Shown here piece by piece: positions 32,101 through 43,980 of a stretch of DNA of 64,000 nt. The position numbers were made by a program, and so were the translations under genes. Under the pieces are notes generated by a model that did not search any database, had not been told where the DNA came from, and worked only from the letters and a program-made list of their open reading frames with translations. Location of the stretch: contig CP142458.1 in the NCBI GenBank assembly GCA_038049695.1, forward strand, positions 43,059,501 through 43,123,500, in the 5' to 3' direction. Position 1 is the first letter of the stretch. Each line of letters starts with the position of its first letter. The stretch comes from Cinnamomum chago (taxonomy: Eukaryota; Streptophyta; Magnoliopsida; Laurales; Lauraceae).

Positions 32101-33392
32101 AAAGTAAAGACAATGTATAAGGTGCTTCTCATGGTCCTTCAATACATCCAATGTACCAGCACCATGATTCAGAATCTTACATTCTAATGATCGAGACAAA
32201 TCACACTATCTCATAGTGATCAAAGTGCTGCAACCTTGTCAGATGAGATGCCCAATCTCATCACTGGTTGTGAAGATATTTAAGTATAAGATTTGCAATA
32301 CATGTCTCCTGTATGTGGATCTCATCCACACACATATATTACATCTAGTATACTTGTGGACTCCGATTCATCTCATGAATCATTATGTCATTCGTATTGG
32401 TTATGTGCAAACAAGTAATAAAACACCATTCATCTCATGAAAGGAAAGCAATAATATATATTGATAAATAAAGAAATTAATCAATTTATTCATCATATAC
32501 TGGTATTGAGACCATAAAACTAACAGCCGGAGATCTGTGGTGATGCCAGTGATCTCTGATCAAGACGCTAGTAGATCCCACATTTATATTGAACTAATAA
32601 ATCTATCAATGATAAACCATGTAATGAACTTTTTTTATTTAATGAAAAATTACATATATGGACTAAAGAGTCCCACTTGATAAGTCACTTAACAGATACT
32701 CAGTGAAATCAATGAAATGAATGACCGCTTCCATTAAGAAGAACTGAACTGAAATAAGTACTATTGTAGCTGCCAAATATAGTAAGTGATGTTACTATAC
32801 TCACATTCATAGTTACTGAATTGAGTTGTCTAGGACTGTTTAATTGATAAATTGACAGGTCATTGTATACTGTAGCTTGAACTATTATAGAATTGTATAT
32901 ACATTGTTGAACCGTCGTGTTCACAGTGTTATTGATAAACATTACAGGCCCAGTTACCCATCCCGGTCTTGCAGAGGCCGCACCGCCAGCGGAGATTGCC
33001 CATCCAATACCCCCAGGAGGCTTGATAGAATGGACATGATCGGAGTGCGAATGAATTGAATACTTAAGAGATTTTGATAAAAGTTTTTGTATATTCATTT
33101 TGAATAGTAATTAGATGTCACCTGCATTGTATTTAAATATGCAGTGGTTGACTTTGTTAGAAATGTATATTGAATTTACTTTTATGTAAAGGATTTGTTT
33201 AGTTTTAAATGGTTGTCAATGTATATATACATATGTTTTCGCACAATTGTACATTGACAGGTACATATGCAAGATCCCTTGTGGACTTCATCTTAACTTC
33301 GGTTAATTCAGGGTTTACGGGAGTAAGTATGATTGTCTTCGAGACCCGGGGTTTAACCCTAATCGTTCTGATCTCGGGCTCGGGTCGTGACA
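29196..33392 (+). repeat. 5' LTR of chromovirus H, carrying solo LTR L
   Basis: Begins TGTAAGGCCCC and ends GGGTCGTGACA. Without the inserted solo LTR it is about 2.4 kb. 29196-29655 and 33215-33392 match the two ends of the 3' LTR. A segment at 29996-30350 is dense in AACCG/TGACCG and CGGTTA words. CACGTG boxes at 29451 and 30287. Confidence 0.9.
30747..32525 (-). repeat. solo LTR L (element E family) inside LTR of H
   Basis: 1779 bp, TGTTGGAAAA to AAACTAACA, with flanks GCCGA (30742-30746) and GCCGG (32526-32530): a target duplication with one mismatch. Its first 580 bases match the truncated LTR of copia E at 2831-3411, which gives the family and the orientation. A lone LTR with a target duplication is the product of LTR-LTR recombination. 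Confidence 0.85.
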
Positions 33393-33403
33393 TATTTATT
33401 GTA

Positions 33404-33415
33404 TGGTATCAGAGC
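33404..33415 (+). other. primer binding site of chromovirus H
   Basis: TGGTATCAGAGC, matching initiator tRNA-Met, 11 bases after the LTR end at 33392. Confidence 0.9.
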
Positions 33416-33592
33416 CTAGTTAAAGACTAGGTTAAGAAAATTTAAAAGACTTAGTAAGATTAAGAACGAAGTGAGGAATGTTGTGTTTAGAACGAATCCA
33501 ACTGTGGATTTGTGTTTAATGTTTTTACTATATGTAATGTATATGTGATGGAAGTGTTGAGATACAATCTTGCCTTCCGTATTGTTTACAGT

Positions 33593-34411
33593 ATGGAATC
33601 TGGATCAGGATCTATGGGAGACGGTAACTTCGTAGAGGTTACTCCACCTTCCCCTCCTGCGTATGATACTGATGCTAGATTTGCTGTTATTCTGGAGCAA
33701 CTAGCCAGAAGCAATGAGCAGATTGCAAAGAGCCATGAAGCTCAGATGGGTATGCAAGCTCAAATGGCTTCTATGTTGCAAGTGCAGAGCCAAATGCAGG
33801 CTCAAATGCAGATTCCTCCTTTAGCACCGGTCCAACAGCATCATAATGTTGAGACTCACGTGGTGTTACAACATAAGGACAAGGACCCTCATGCCATCTT
33901 TGAGCGGTTCCGTAAGAGAGGAGCCATTGAGTTCCATGGAAATGAAGATGTGATTCAGGCTGACGAATGGTTTGAACACATTGAAGATGTGTTTGAGACA
34001 GTTGTCTGCACTTACAAGCAGAGAGTGTTACTTACCTCTACTATGTTTAGAAGAGCAGCGAAAACATGGTGGAAGAGTGTTAAGGATGTATTCAAAGCAA
34101 TGACCACACCAGATGTATGGGAGACTTTCAAGAAACAATTTCAAAGGAAGTTTGTCCCCGAACATGTGCAACAACAAAAGGAAGTAGAATTCCTGAATTT
34201 GAAGCAAGGTCAACTGACCGTGGCTGTTTACGTTCATACTTTCTTACAGCTATCTAAGTATGCTACCGAATTGGTGGATACTGAGTCTAAGAAAGTCAAG
34301 ATATTTCTCCTTGGACTGAATCCAGAGTACAAGACGATCATATTGGCTGGGCAAAAGCCTACAACATTCGATGACGTCGTTGATAGGGCATATACTGCAG
34401 AAGAAGTTTAG
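33593..34411 (+). CDS. gag of chromovirus H
   Basis: Capsid protein of about 272 residues from the Met of MESGSGSMGDG (the frame is open further upstream, but gag of this type starts here). An N-terminal Gln/Met-rich region (residues about 40-80) is followed by the retrotransposon gag domain (DPHAIFERFRKRGAIEFHG, AAKTWWKSVKD, FLNLKQGQLTVAVYVHTF). It ends at a TAG after AEEV. The continuation with zinc knuckle CLVCGSLEHRMAQC (about 34615-34660) is in another frame, so the C-terminus is broken off. Confidence 0.85.
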   Translation: MESGSGSMGDGNFVEVTPPSPPAYDTDARFAVILEQLARSNEQIAKSHEAQMGMQAQMASMLQVQSQMQAQMQIPPLAPVQQHHNVETHVVLQHKDKDPHAIFERFRKRGAIEFHGNEDVIQADEWFEHIEDVFETVVCTYKQRVLLTSTMFRRAAKTWWKSVKDVFKAMTTPDVWETFKKQFQRKFVPEHVQQQKEVEFLNLKQGQLTVAVYVHTFLQLSKYATELVDTESKKVKIFLLGLNPEYKTIILAGQKPTTFDDVVDRAYTAEEV

Positions 34412-34841
34412 AGAGAGAGAAGGAAGCCGAGGTTGTTAACACTAAAAGAAGCGGTGATTTATGGTCTAAGAAGGGAGGACAATTCAGGAATAAGAGACAT
34501 AAACATAGATTCATTCCTAGGAATGATAGGAATGAGAGGAGAGAGAACAGACCAGTTTGTGATACTTATGGTAAACCTCACAAGACTGAGTTATGCTGGA
34601 GGACTACTGGAGCTTGCTTAGTCTGTGGTTCCTTGGAACACAGAATGGCACAGTGTTTGAGGGCTAAGAGAGATGATAGAGCTCCATATCAGTATCCCGC
34701 TCAGGGTCAAGTAGCACTTCCTGCTCCTTAGTAGAGATTAGCCTTGCCAGCTTCTCCTAGGCAACAGCCTCAACGTCAAGGCCAACAACGCCAATGGCAG
34801 AGACAACAACCAAGACAGCATAGCAACCCAACAGACCACAG
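34412..34841 (+). pseudogene. gag C-terminus of H with zinc knuckle, shifted
   Basis: Reads CDTYGKPHKTELC and CLVCGSLEHRMAQC in a frame different from gag, then a Gln/Pro-rich tail with a stop near 34730. It shows the nucleocapsid once existed; frame shifts and stops make it dead. Confidence 0.7.
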
Positions 34842-37800
34842 ATGGCTGGAATAGTTTATGCCGCCAACAGGGAACAAGCTGATATTGCAACAAATGTGGT
34901 TGAAGGTACAATCCTTGTAGATAACAGACCTGCAATTGCATTATTTGATCCTGGTTCCACGCATTCATTTGTAGCACTTGCATTTGCTTGTGATATGCAA
35001 AACCGGATAATGCAACTAGCGTATGATTTTACTGTTTCTACTCCTTTAGGGAGAAAAGTTGTATGTGAATTGTATGTACCTCAATGTACTGTTAGAATTG
35101 GAGAGTTGCCAATGCCAGCTGATCTGGTAATATTAGCGATGAATGATTTCGATGTGATCTTTGGTATGGATTGGCTTTCGAAGTACAGGGCTTGTTTAGA
35201 CCGTTTCCGCAAAATCATAACCTTTAGGGTTGATGAGGCCAATGTTAGTGTACTCTTTGAAGGAGTCCAAAAGAAATATGACACCAGGCTTGTTTCAGCA
35301 CTTAAGGCTGAACGAATGATGTATAGTGGTTGTGAAGGCTACATTGCATTTGTCTAAGAGAAAAAGCTTATACAGGAGTTACGAAATATTCTTATAGTCT
35401 ATGAATTTCCAGACGTGTTTCCATATGAAGTGTCAGGTCTACCTCCAGTTAGGGAAGTGGACTTTATAATTGAACTTGTCCTCGGTACTGCACCGATATC
35501 CAAGGCACCGTATCAAATGGCACCGTCAGAGTTGTATGAATTGAAGAAACAGATATAGGATTTGCTTTATAAGGGTTTTATTAGACCTAGTGTCTCGCCA
35601 TGGGGAGCACCTGTACTATTTATAAAGAAGAATGATGGCACCCTTCGAATGTGTATCGATTATAGGCAGATAAATCAAGTGACAATCAAGAACAAGTATC
35701 CACTGCATAGGATCGATGAGTTGTTTGATCAACTCCAGGGTGCAGCATACTTTTCCAAGGTTGATCTTCGATCTAGATATCATCAGATTTGAGTTAAAGA
35801 TCAAGATGTATAGAAGACTGCATTCCGAACTCGATACGGACATTATGAATTTCTAGTAATGCCTTTTGGTTTAACCAATGCACCTACAGTGTTTATGGCT
35901 TTCATGAACAGGGTGTTTGCTTCCTATCTGGATCAGTTCGTTGTGATCTTTATTGATGACATCCTGGTCTATTCAAAGTCAGAGTTAGAGCATTCACATC
36001 AATTGAGGACAGCCTTGCAGATACTAAGAGAGTATCAGTTATATGCAAAACTCGAGAAGTGCGACTTTTGGTTGCAGCAGGTTGCATTTCTGGGTCATAT
36101 CATTACTAGAGATGGATTAGTTGTTGGTGTAACTAAGATTGAAGCGGTTACCAATTGGCAGAGTCCAAAGAACGTGCCAGAAGTTCGAAGCTTCTTAGGA
36201 TTGGCCGGCTATTACCGAAGATTTGTCAAAGACTTCTCGAAGATAGCAGCACAGTTAATGAAACTGACTCCGAAGAACATTCCATTCCAATGGAATGATA
36301 CATGTGAGTCTAGTTTCCAGACCCTAAAGCAGAAATTGATTTCAACCCCAATTTTGTCCTTACCCAATGGAAGAGGAGGATTTGAGATATACTCAGATGC
36401 CTCGGGTGTTGGGTTGGGATGTGTATTGATGCAGAACCGCAAAGTGATTGCCTATGGTTCACGTCAGTTGAAGGAACATGAGAAGAACTATGCTGATCAT
36501 GATTTAGAGCTCGCGGCTGATATATTTGCACTGAAGCAATGGAGGCATTATCTATACTGAGAGACTTTTGAAGTCCACCGCGATCACAAAAGTCTTCAGT
36601 ACTTGTTTACTCAGAAGGATATCAATCTGAGGCAACGCCGTTGGTTAGAGCTGATCAAGGACTATGACTTTCCATTCAAATATGTACCTGGAAAAGGTAA
36701 CGTTGTGGCTGACGCTTTGAGTCGGAAAGTAGAAGACTTGGCATCATTGGAACGTGGATGGAGCCTAATTGATGAGTTCAAGGATTCTGACGTGTCCATT
36801 GAGATAATGGACGATCGAAGAATGATTGCAGCAATGTCTGTATTCGAACCACTTCTTATCAAAGAAATTAAGGAGAGGCAGTTCGAAGATCCTGAATTAG
36901 TAAAGATCAAGGACAACATTGCAAATAAGCCAGATTTTGTATTGGTAGAAGGAGTTCTCTACTTTAGAGACGTGCTGTGTATACCAGTACAAGGAGATTT
37001 GAAGCAGGCAGTGATGTTTGAGCTCATAACACTAGATATTCTATGCATCCAGGAAGCACAAAAATGTATAGAATTCTAAGGGCAGATTCTAGTGGAATAA
37101 CATGAAGCGGGAGATAGCAAGTTATGTGTCTTCCTGCTTAACTTGTCAGTGTGTGAAATTTGAGCACCGGAAACCACTGAGATTGCTTCATCCACTGAAT
37201 ATTTCTAAATGGAAGTGGGAACACATTACAATGGACTTTGTATCTGGTTTACCGAAGATGAGGAAACAGCATGACGCTGTATGGGTGATTGTTGATCGTC
37301 TTACAAAGTCCACACACTTCCTCCCATTTAGGAAGGATATGGGATCCAGTGATATGTCCAAACTGTTCATCAAGGAAGTGACTAGATTGCATTGAACACC
37401 GATCCCGATTGTCTCCGATTGAGATAGTCGGTTTGTTTCCACATTTTGGCAGTCATTTCAGAATTCCATGGGTAATAGACTTCGGTTCAGTACTGTTTAT
37501 CATCCGCAAACAAACGGACAATCAGAAAGGACTATTCAGACTTTAGAAGATTTACTTCGTGCCAGTGTTGTTGATTTCGAGAGTGATTGGAATGATCATT
37601 TGGCGTTATGCAAATTCACATACAACAATAGCTATCACTCCAACATTGAAATGGCACCATTTGAATCTCTATACGGTCAAAGATGTAGGACTCCAGTAAG
37701 TTGGGAAGAGGTTGGAACTCGAAGTTTCCACAGTCCTACGATCATTGCTGAAACAACGGAAAAGGTTCAGAAGAAACAAGATAGGCTGAAAATTGCTAAA

Positions 37801-38114
37801 TCAATGTAAAAAAGCTATGCTGACAATCGTCGGCGTGATCTAGAGTTTGCAATTGATGATTTAGTCTTTTTGAAGACTTCCCTAATGAAAGGCACTATTT
37901 GATTCGGGCAGAAAGGGAAGCTTTCCCCGAGATTCATTGGACCTTTTAAAATCTCGAGCCAGATTGGAAATGTGGCTTATCACCTAGACCATCCAGCATA
38001 ACTCCCTGGTATCCACAATGTATTTCATATTTCAATGCTTCGAAAGTATTTAGCTGATCCTTCACATGTCATTCGTCACGAAGAGATCGAAGTATTATCC
38101 AACACCACATATGT
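34842..38114 (+). pseudogene. pol of chromovirus H (PR-RT-RNase H-IN)
   Basis: Protease at 34842-35357 with LFDPGSTHSFV and FGMDWLSKY. RT from about 35400: [36 protein letters not shown], and catalytic FIDDILVYS near 35950. RNase H near 36385-36560 ([13 protein letters not shown]) and 36600-36700. Integrase zinc finger and core at 37102-37810 (CLTCQCVK, TMDFVSGLP, HPQTNGQSERTIQ). In-frame stops near 35356, 35557, 35791, 35810, 36558, 37077, 37393 and 37807. Interrupted at 38114 by solo LTR K; the end resumes at 41173. Confidence 0.88.
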
Positions 38115-41100
38115 TGTCGCGACCCCGGACCGAAGCCCGGGCCCGCGGCACGTGAATGCGGTCCATCTAATTGGAAATTTTATCATTTAGTTAATTTTCC
38201 ACAAGTTCCCGCTGTGAGGATTCCTTGACACGTGGAATCTAACTCACACGATCAAGTATGCAGAAGCGTGTAGCAAATTACATCAAGACAAAGCACGAAT
38301 AGCTTTTAAGTGCAAGATTAATATTAACAAGACGAGTATCAAAAGTAGGAAATATCACAATGCATTCCCAATCATAATTCAAGTTTGAGAGTTAAACAAA
38401 AGTAATTTAAGTCTGTTACATCCCAAAATAAGAGGCCAGCTAAGGCCAATACAATCCAAAAGTTAAACAACAACCCTAGACATGTGGAACGAATCTCAAG
38501 ACACCGCCCGACGTCTAGTTGACATCGTCGGGCTGCCTCTCACAAGCTGGGGGTGGCTCAAAAGCCTCCTCTTGTCACTCCTCCTCAAAGGGGACGTTGC
38601 CTGCACTTGGGCACCAAAATAAACAAGCATCAAACACAACGGTTTGGCAAGTAATCAATTTAGTCATGAGCATGAACAAGTACATGTTTAAAGAAAAAAT
38701 ACTAAAACATTTGCTGAATTTGAAACAATTACATGACTGAAGTACATTTCAAAATAAGAACAAAACTAAGATACAAAAACAATCTAAGATACAAAAACAA
38801 GCTAGCATGAATACTTAGATATATCATGAATAGTAAATCCACAAAGAGCCCATCATTTCTCTATCATTGATATAATGAAAAGAGCAAGCACGCACGACAA
38901 GTACGATATACATAATATAAACACGAAACGATTCCCACATATACGGGGATTCCGCCGCAGAACCGGACACGCACGATGTGTAATAAAATACACGACTAAT
39001 CTGCAGATAGTCCACATGTTTAAGGACCCCCAGACAGTGGATCAAACTGAAAGAGCAGTCTAAGCTCAGTGGTGTTCACTTGAATTCATGAATGCACAAA
39101 ATACGGCGAAACACGTCTTAAACCAAATCAAACTTGAAGGGGGAAATCAATTATCAAAACTGAACAAGACACGGCTAGCAAGAGGCATAAATATATATGT
39201 GCATAACACGCTTAAGAAGTGATCCCCTTTTTATTCTTGAAACAATCGTCAAACAAGCTTATACTTAACTTCAAAACGAGTACACGATGATACTTGTTGC
39301 ATCAAAACTAAAGTTCGAAAGCAAAGTCTATCAAACATATGTAAAGATCATTCATTGACCATTGTGTTATTGAAACCCAAATGTCTGAAAAATAAAATGG
39401 ATTGGTGCCCCCGAAGTTAGATTACATTTTGTATTTCAATTGCACAATGTCAAGCTAAAAGCCTCATAACATATTCTAGTTTTCAATCCGGTAGAAATCC
39501 TTCTAAAACAGCTCATCTTGAAATTCCGGTTACCTCTCGGTCACATGTCGGTCGACCGAGATGGGGTGTGTCGGCGAGCCGACATCTGACCGATTAGCTG
39601 ACCGACAGATTTATCCTGGAAATCTCAGCTCTCGGGAAATGAAACCGAACTGATTTCGGTTGTCTGTCGATTAACCGAAGTGGAAATGTCGGTTAGCCGA
39701 CAGCTAACCGAAATCTTTCCTGACGAAATGCAGGTCTCGGGAAATGGAGCCGACATGGTTCAGTTTGATGTCGGTCGACCGAAGTGGGAATTTCGGCTAG
39801 CCGACAGCTGACCGACGCTGCACGGACAGTGCATTTCAAGTCAGATTTTTTCACAATTTTTCCTCCCTTCTTCTCACAACTGATCACCTGCACTTCCCTG
39901 GGCCTTCATGCTCTCCAAGGGTCCATTCCACACATTTAACATTATTCAATCCACAATCTAAACAAGAAATTTCCTCCATTCTCCATAAAAAATCAAATCA
40001 GATTCTAGATAAAACACATGCTTATAATTCAAAACAGAATTTCAGAAGCTTGGAGAATGATTAACATACTTGCATGAAGATAATGAAATCCACTTAAATG
40101 AGTCTAAAGCATGTTGAATGAAAGATCAAAACATAGCAAAAAGAATATTTTGAGCAAAGATGAAATCCAAATCAACATGCATTCACATTTCCTATAAAGA
40201 TTATGTGCCTTTGCCCAAATGCTAACAAATCACTTCCTCAAGAATCCCTGAGCTGAACCAAGAAACTACAAAACCCCCATGAAAATCCATTCAAAACTCA
40301 TCCAAATTTGAAAAACAAGAACCCATTTCGAAATGGGAGTTGCATGTTAGAAAAACAAGCTCATTAGGAGTTAAAAAGGCTTCATTGAAGAGATGGGTTA
40401 AAGCTCTTACCTAGAGGTGTTCCAACAAGAAGCAAGGAAGAAAATGGAAAGGGTTGCCTAGCTGAAACTTCAAGAAAATTACAGCTTTGGAAAGCTTGGA
40501 AGAAGAGGAAGAAGATGATGATCTTAGATTTCCATTTGGAGACCTCTAGCTAAGGCATGCAAGACGAGAAAGATGGAGAAAAAGAGTTTCTCTCCCAGCA
40601 CTGGTTTTTCTTTTGAAAAAGGTCGCAGAAATGAACTGAACGAAGGGGAGGGAGAAAAGGTTTTGAGTTAAGTGGAAAATGGGCCCCACAAAGCTCCGAA
40701 ACTTGCAAGGGTCAAAACATGGTCTTGTGGGTCCCGAATGAGATCGATGAAGAAGGATAAAATGATCCTTGAAAAATCTAGTTTCCAAAAAGTATAACAT
40801 TGACATGGTTTTGAGATTTTGAAGTTTATGTCCAGATTTAGGTGTGAAAAGTCAATTTTACCTCTTTTTTGGCCAAAACTTGGGTTTTTGGGCTTCAAAC
40901 ACAAACGAGCTGAAAACAAAAGTTATAGAGAATAATAAAACCATTTAAATGAAATCAAAATCACAATCAAAACGGAAATCAACACAATCCTCCCACGCTT
41001 GCACGTACACTCAAGTCATCCTGAGTGTGTCTGACTAACATTAAACGCTCTCAAAATCCCCAAAGCTATGTCCCAGACTAGAGCTAATTATATTCTAACC

Positions 41101-41167
41101 CAACGATCACTAACCCTCTTAAGACTAAACACACACTAATCGGGTTATCTTGGGTTGGGATCTAACA
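38115..41167 (-). repeat. solo LTR K (gypsy type) inside pol of H
   Basis: 3053 bp, TGTCGCGACC to GGGATCTAACA, with perfect target duplication TATGT (38110-38114, 41168-41172). Orientation is inferred from the resemblance of its inverse 3' end (GGGGTCGCGACA) to other gypsy LTR ends here. A dense set of TCGG..CCGA palindromes lies at 39528-39830. CACGTG at 38149-38154. No coding and no internal primer site seen, hence a solo LTR. Confidence 0.8.
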
Positions 41168-41172
41168 TATGT

Positions 41173-41416
41173 TGAGAAGCCAATTCAGATCATTGATACC
41201 AAAGAGACAGTTCTACATACGAGAATGATAAAATGGGTCAATGTCCTTTGGGATCATCATGGACCTAATGAAGCAATGTGGGATCTTAAGGAGTAAATGG
41301 CTCAGAAATATCCTGAGTTATTTGTTCAGGTAAATTCAATTTGAAATTTTTTACTGGCTTTATATTGGTCTGTATTACATTCGGAGGACCGAATGATTCT
41401 AAAAGTTTAGGCGAAA
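41173..41416 (+). pseudogene. chromodomain-like C-terminus of H integrase
   Basis: Continues pol after the K insertion: VEKPIQIIDTKE, then KWVNVLWDHHGPNEAMWDL and MAQKYPELF, the pattern of the integrase-linked chromodomain of Tekay/Del chromoviruses, which guides insertion into heterochromatin. An in-frame TAA follows DLKE. The 3' LTR begins at 41417. Confidence 0.75.
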
Positions 41417-42056
41417 TATAAGGCCCCGTCCCGAGTTAATTGAGATTAACTCTAATTGATTGGGAATTAAGCTAATTAACTATGTTTAATTAAGCTAATG
41501 AGGGTTTATGACCAAATGGAATTGAATTAGCCTAAAATGAATAATTTAGGCTTAATAAAATGATAATGAATGATTTGAATGGATTTTTGAACTTAAACAA
41601 GGAAATTAAGGACTTTTTCATAAATATGAATCTTTAAGTATTTTGTCGAATACGGAAACTCTTGATACCAACACGTGTATCTTGACGAGTACGATAATTT
41701 TCATAAAAGACTCGAAGTTGTTTGACGAGAAATGGATCAAATGACCCTTCATTTGACTTAAATTGAAATGAGAAGTGAGGTAGAATTGAAATGAGAAGTG
41801 AGGTGAAGTGAGGTGGAGGGCCTAAATGCAAATTTGGGCTTATATAAGATAACATGAACTCAAAATGAGTTCATTCATCTCAATCAATGTATACATATGT
41901 TTCCGCACAATTGTACATTGACAGGTATATATGCAAGATCCCTTGTGGACTTCATCTTAACTTCGGTTAATTCGGGGTTTACGGGAGTAAGTATGATTGT
42001 CTTCGTGACCAGGGGTTTAATCCTAGTTGGTCTGATCTCGGGCTCGGGTCATGACA
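41417..42056 (+). repeat. 3' LTR of chromovirus H, internally deleted
   Basis: 640 bp. 41417-41886 matches 29196-29655 and 41887-42056 matches 33218-33392, so about 1.8 kb of true LTR is missing (plus L, which is absent here). The join falls at a CAAT shared by both sides. The first two bases are TA instead of TG. Target duplication ATCCC follows. Confidence 0.9.
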
Positions 42057-42061
42057 ATCCC

Positions 42062-43556
42062 CGACGAGATAATTCTCCAGTACCTGTCAGGTCACATGAA
42101 TCCCTTCACCGAACAGATGGTGGCGATGAAAGCAATCCTTTCATCGTGGATATCAGGGCCCAAAACCTTATTATCCAAGAGAAAGAAGAGTTGATTTGCT
42201 AACTCCGGCAACAGCTCCAGGAAAGGACGACTCCCCCGGTTCCACTCTCTAAACCTCCTTTAATTGAACAGGATATGAGGCATGTCCTGCATAACAAGAG
42301 GCGCCACCAAGCTTATGACGAGGGCTCGAGTAGCAGCCACTTGAATGATGCCTCAAGGAGACTGAGATGAAGACCGGAGGACAATGATGACTTGAGAGAA
42401 TGGCTTGACCGACAAGTCAAGCAGACGGTCCAGCAGAACATGGAGGTGGTCGGTTTCACCCGAGATCGGCTAAACGCCTACAACACTGAGGACCTCGGCA
42501 CATCTCCCTTCTCTCAGGAGATAAGAGACTTTTCTCTCCCTGATAAATTCAGTGTCCCAAGGTTCGTTCTTTACGACGGGACTTCAGATCCAGCAGCACA
42601 TCTTCGACATTTTACCCAAAGGATGTCAGTATGGGGCGATATAGGTCACCTGAATTGTAGAGTTTTCTCTTCAAGTTTAGGAGACTTTCCCCTAAAGTGG
42701 TTTTGCGCACTTCCAGAGGGGCCAATTTTGAGCTAGCGGCAGCTCCGGAATTCCTTCGTGGAGAAATTCCAGGCACACAGGGTCATCCCAAAGACGGACG
42801 ATGACTTGATGGCCATCAGAATGAGGTGGACCGAGAACATCACACAGTTCGCCAAAAGATTTTGGACTGTCTATAGCCAAGTCAAAGACGCCACAGACAC
42901 GGTGGCAATCAAGTCCTTTAAACAAGCCCTACAACCAAGTAATGAGCTTCGCAAGGACCTGGTGCGGTTCCCCATTGTCACGGTGAAAGCACTGATGGCC
43001 AGGGTGAATCAGTTCATTGAACAAGAGGAAGACGAAGCCTGAGCTCGGGAAAGCTTTGCCCTCTGGCAAGAAGATAGAGCCTCCAAGAGAGACAAGAAAT
43101 CATCTCGGCAGGACGAGGCTAACCGAAACGAGGCATCACCGAGCTCAGCAATGGTATCGGCCTCCACCTCGGGGGGCGGAAAAGAAGTCCAAACCAACTG
43201 CAGCCTCCTATGAGGCTGTGAACATGGTCTTTAAGGAGCCAATCTACAAGCTCCTCAGCAGGATCAAGTCACAACCGTTCTTCAAGTGGCCGCCGCCAAT
43301 GACAGGTGATCCGTCCGCCCGAGATCAGAACAAGTTTTGTGCTTATCACAAGCAAGGGCACAAAACCGAAGATTGCAAGGCCTTCAAGTTCCACCTCGAG
43401 AAGCTCATCAAGGATGGACACTTGAAGGATTACATCAAAGAAGAAGGCAATCCGGCTCATCAGTGCCAAGATGATGATCAGGACAATGATGAGCCGGAGG
43501 GCATCATTAACGTCATTCACCTAGCTCCCACTCCAAAGGGGAGCAATTCTGCTTAG
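42062..43556 (+). pseudogene. gag of element I, main part
   Basis: Continues from 29195. The Tat-type capsid includes FSVPRFVLYDGTSDPAAHLRHF, ALPEGPI and FAKRFWTVYSQVKD. The tail KFCAYHKQGHKTEDCKAFKFHL is the usual zinc-finger-like end (C..H..C). Stops near 42202, 42368, 42735 and 43040, with one shift near 43040. Runs to a TAG at 43554. The protein would build the particle; it is inactive here. Confidence 0.8.
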
Positions 43557-43980
43557 AAGTCAACTCCTTGAAGCTGAAAGGTCCGAGCTCTTAAACTTCT
43601 TGTTATAAAACAAGAAAGTTTTTACGTGGACACTTATCTAGACTTATGCTATAGTGGTTGTTACAGAACATCCATTGAAGTTCCTTTTCAGAAAAGCCTG
43701 ATTTCTATGAAAGAATCTCAAGATGGGCCGTCGAACTGGGACAGTATGATATCCAGTATCAACTCAGAACAGTAATAAAGGCCCAAGTTTTAGCAGACTT
43801 CATTGTGGAGTTTGTTTCTTTTAAGTTCGGCACCGAGCCGGCTAAAACCCAAACTAGGGGCAATAAGGATAAAGATGAAGTTACCGAGGTCAAAGAAGAA
43901 CAATCTTGGAAGCAGTTCCTCGATTCATCATGGAAGGTCTTCGTCGACGGATCCTCAACCTTTAAAAGGGCTGGTGCCGG
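43557..43980 (+). pseudogene. RNase H fragment of element I, left half
   Basis: After gag the sequence jumps over protease and RT to SRWAVELGQYDIQYQ (about 43718), VLADFIVEF (43792) and WKVFVDGSSTFKRAGAG (43930-43980), the linker and start of the Tat RNase H. This is an internal deletion. Split at 43980 by solo LTR J; the next residues, MVLQSLEGLVIEQA, follow at 47033. Confidence 0.75.

Larger units (their letters stand above)
29196..42056 (+). mobile_element. Ty3/gypsy chromovirus H (Tekay-like)
   Basis: 12.9 kb with insertions. 5' LTR 29196-33392 and 3' LTR 41417-42056; target duplication ATCCC (29191-29195, 42057-42061), lying in the gag of element I. Primer site at 33404-33415. Order gag, zinc knuckle, protease, RT, RNase H, integrase, chromodomain-like end. 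It is broken by stops and by two solo LTRs, L in the 5' LTR and K just before the chromodomain-like part. Matching LTR parts differ by about 3% by eye. Confidence 0.93.

Noticed and set aside
33512-33592. Upstream extension of the H gag frame
   Set aside because: The extension reads leader sequence after the primer site; gag homology starts at the Met at 33593.
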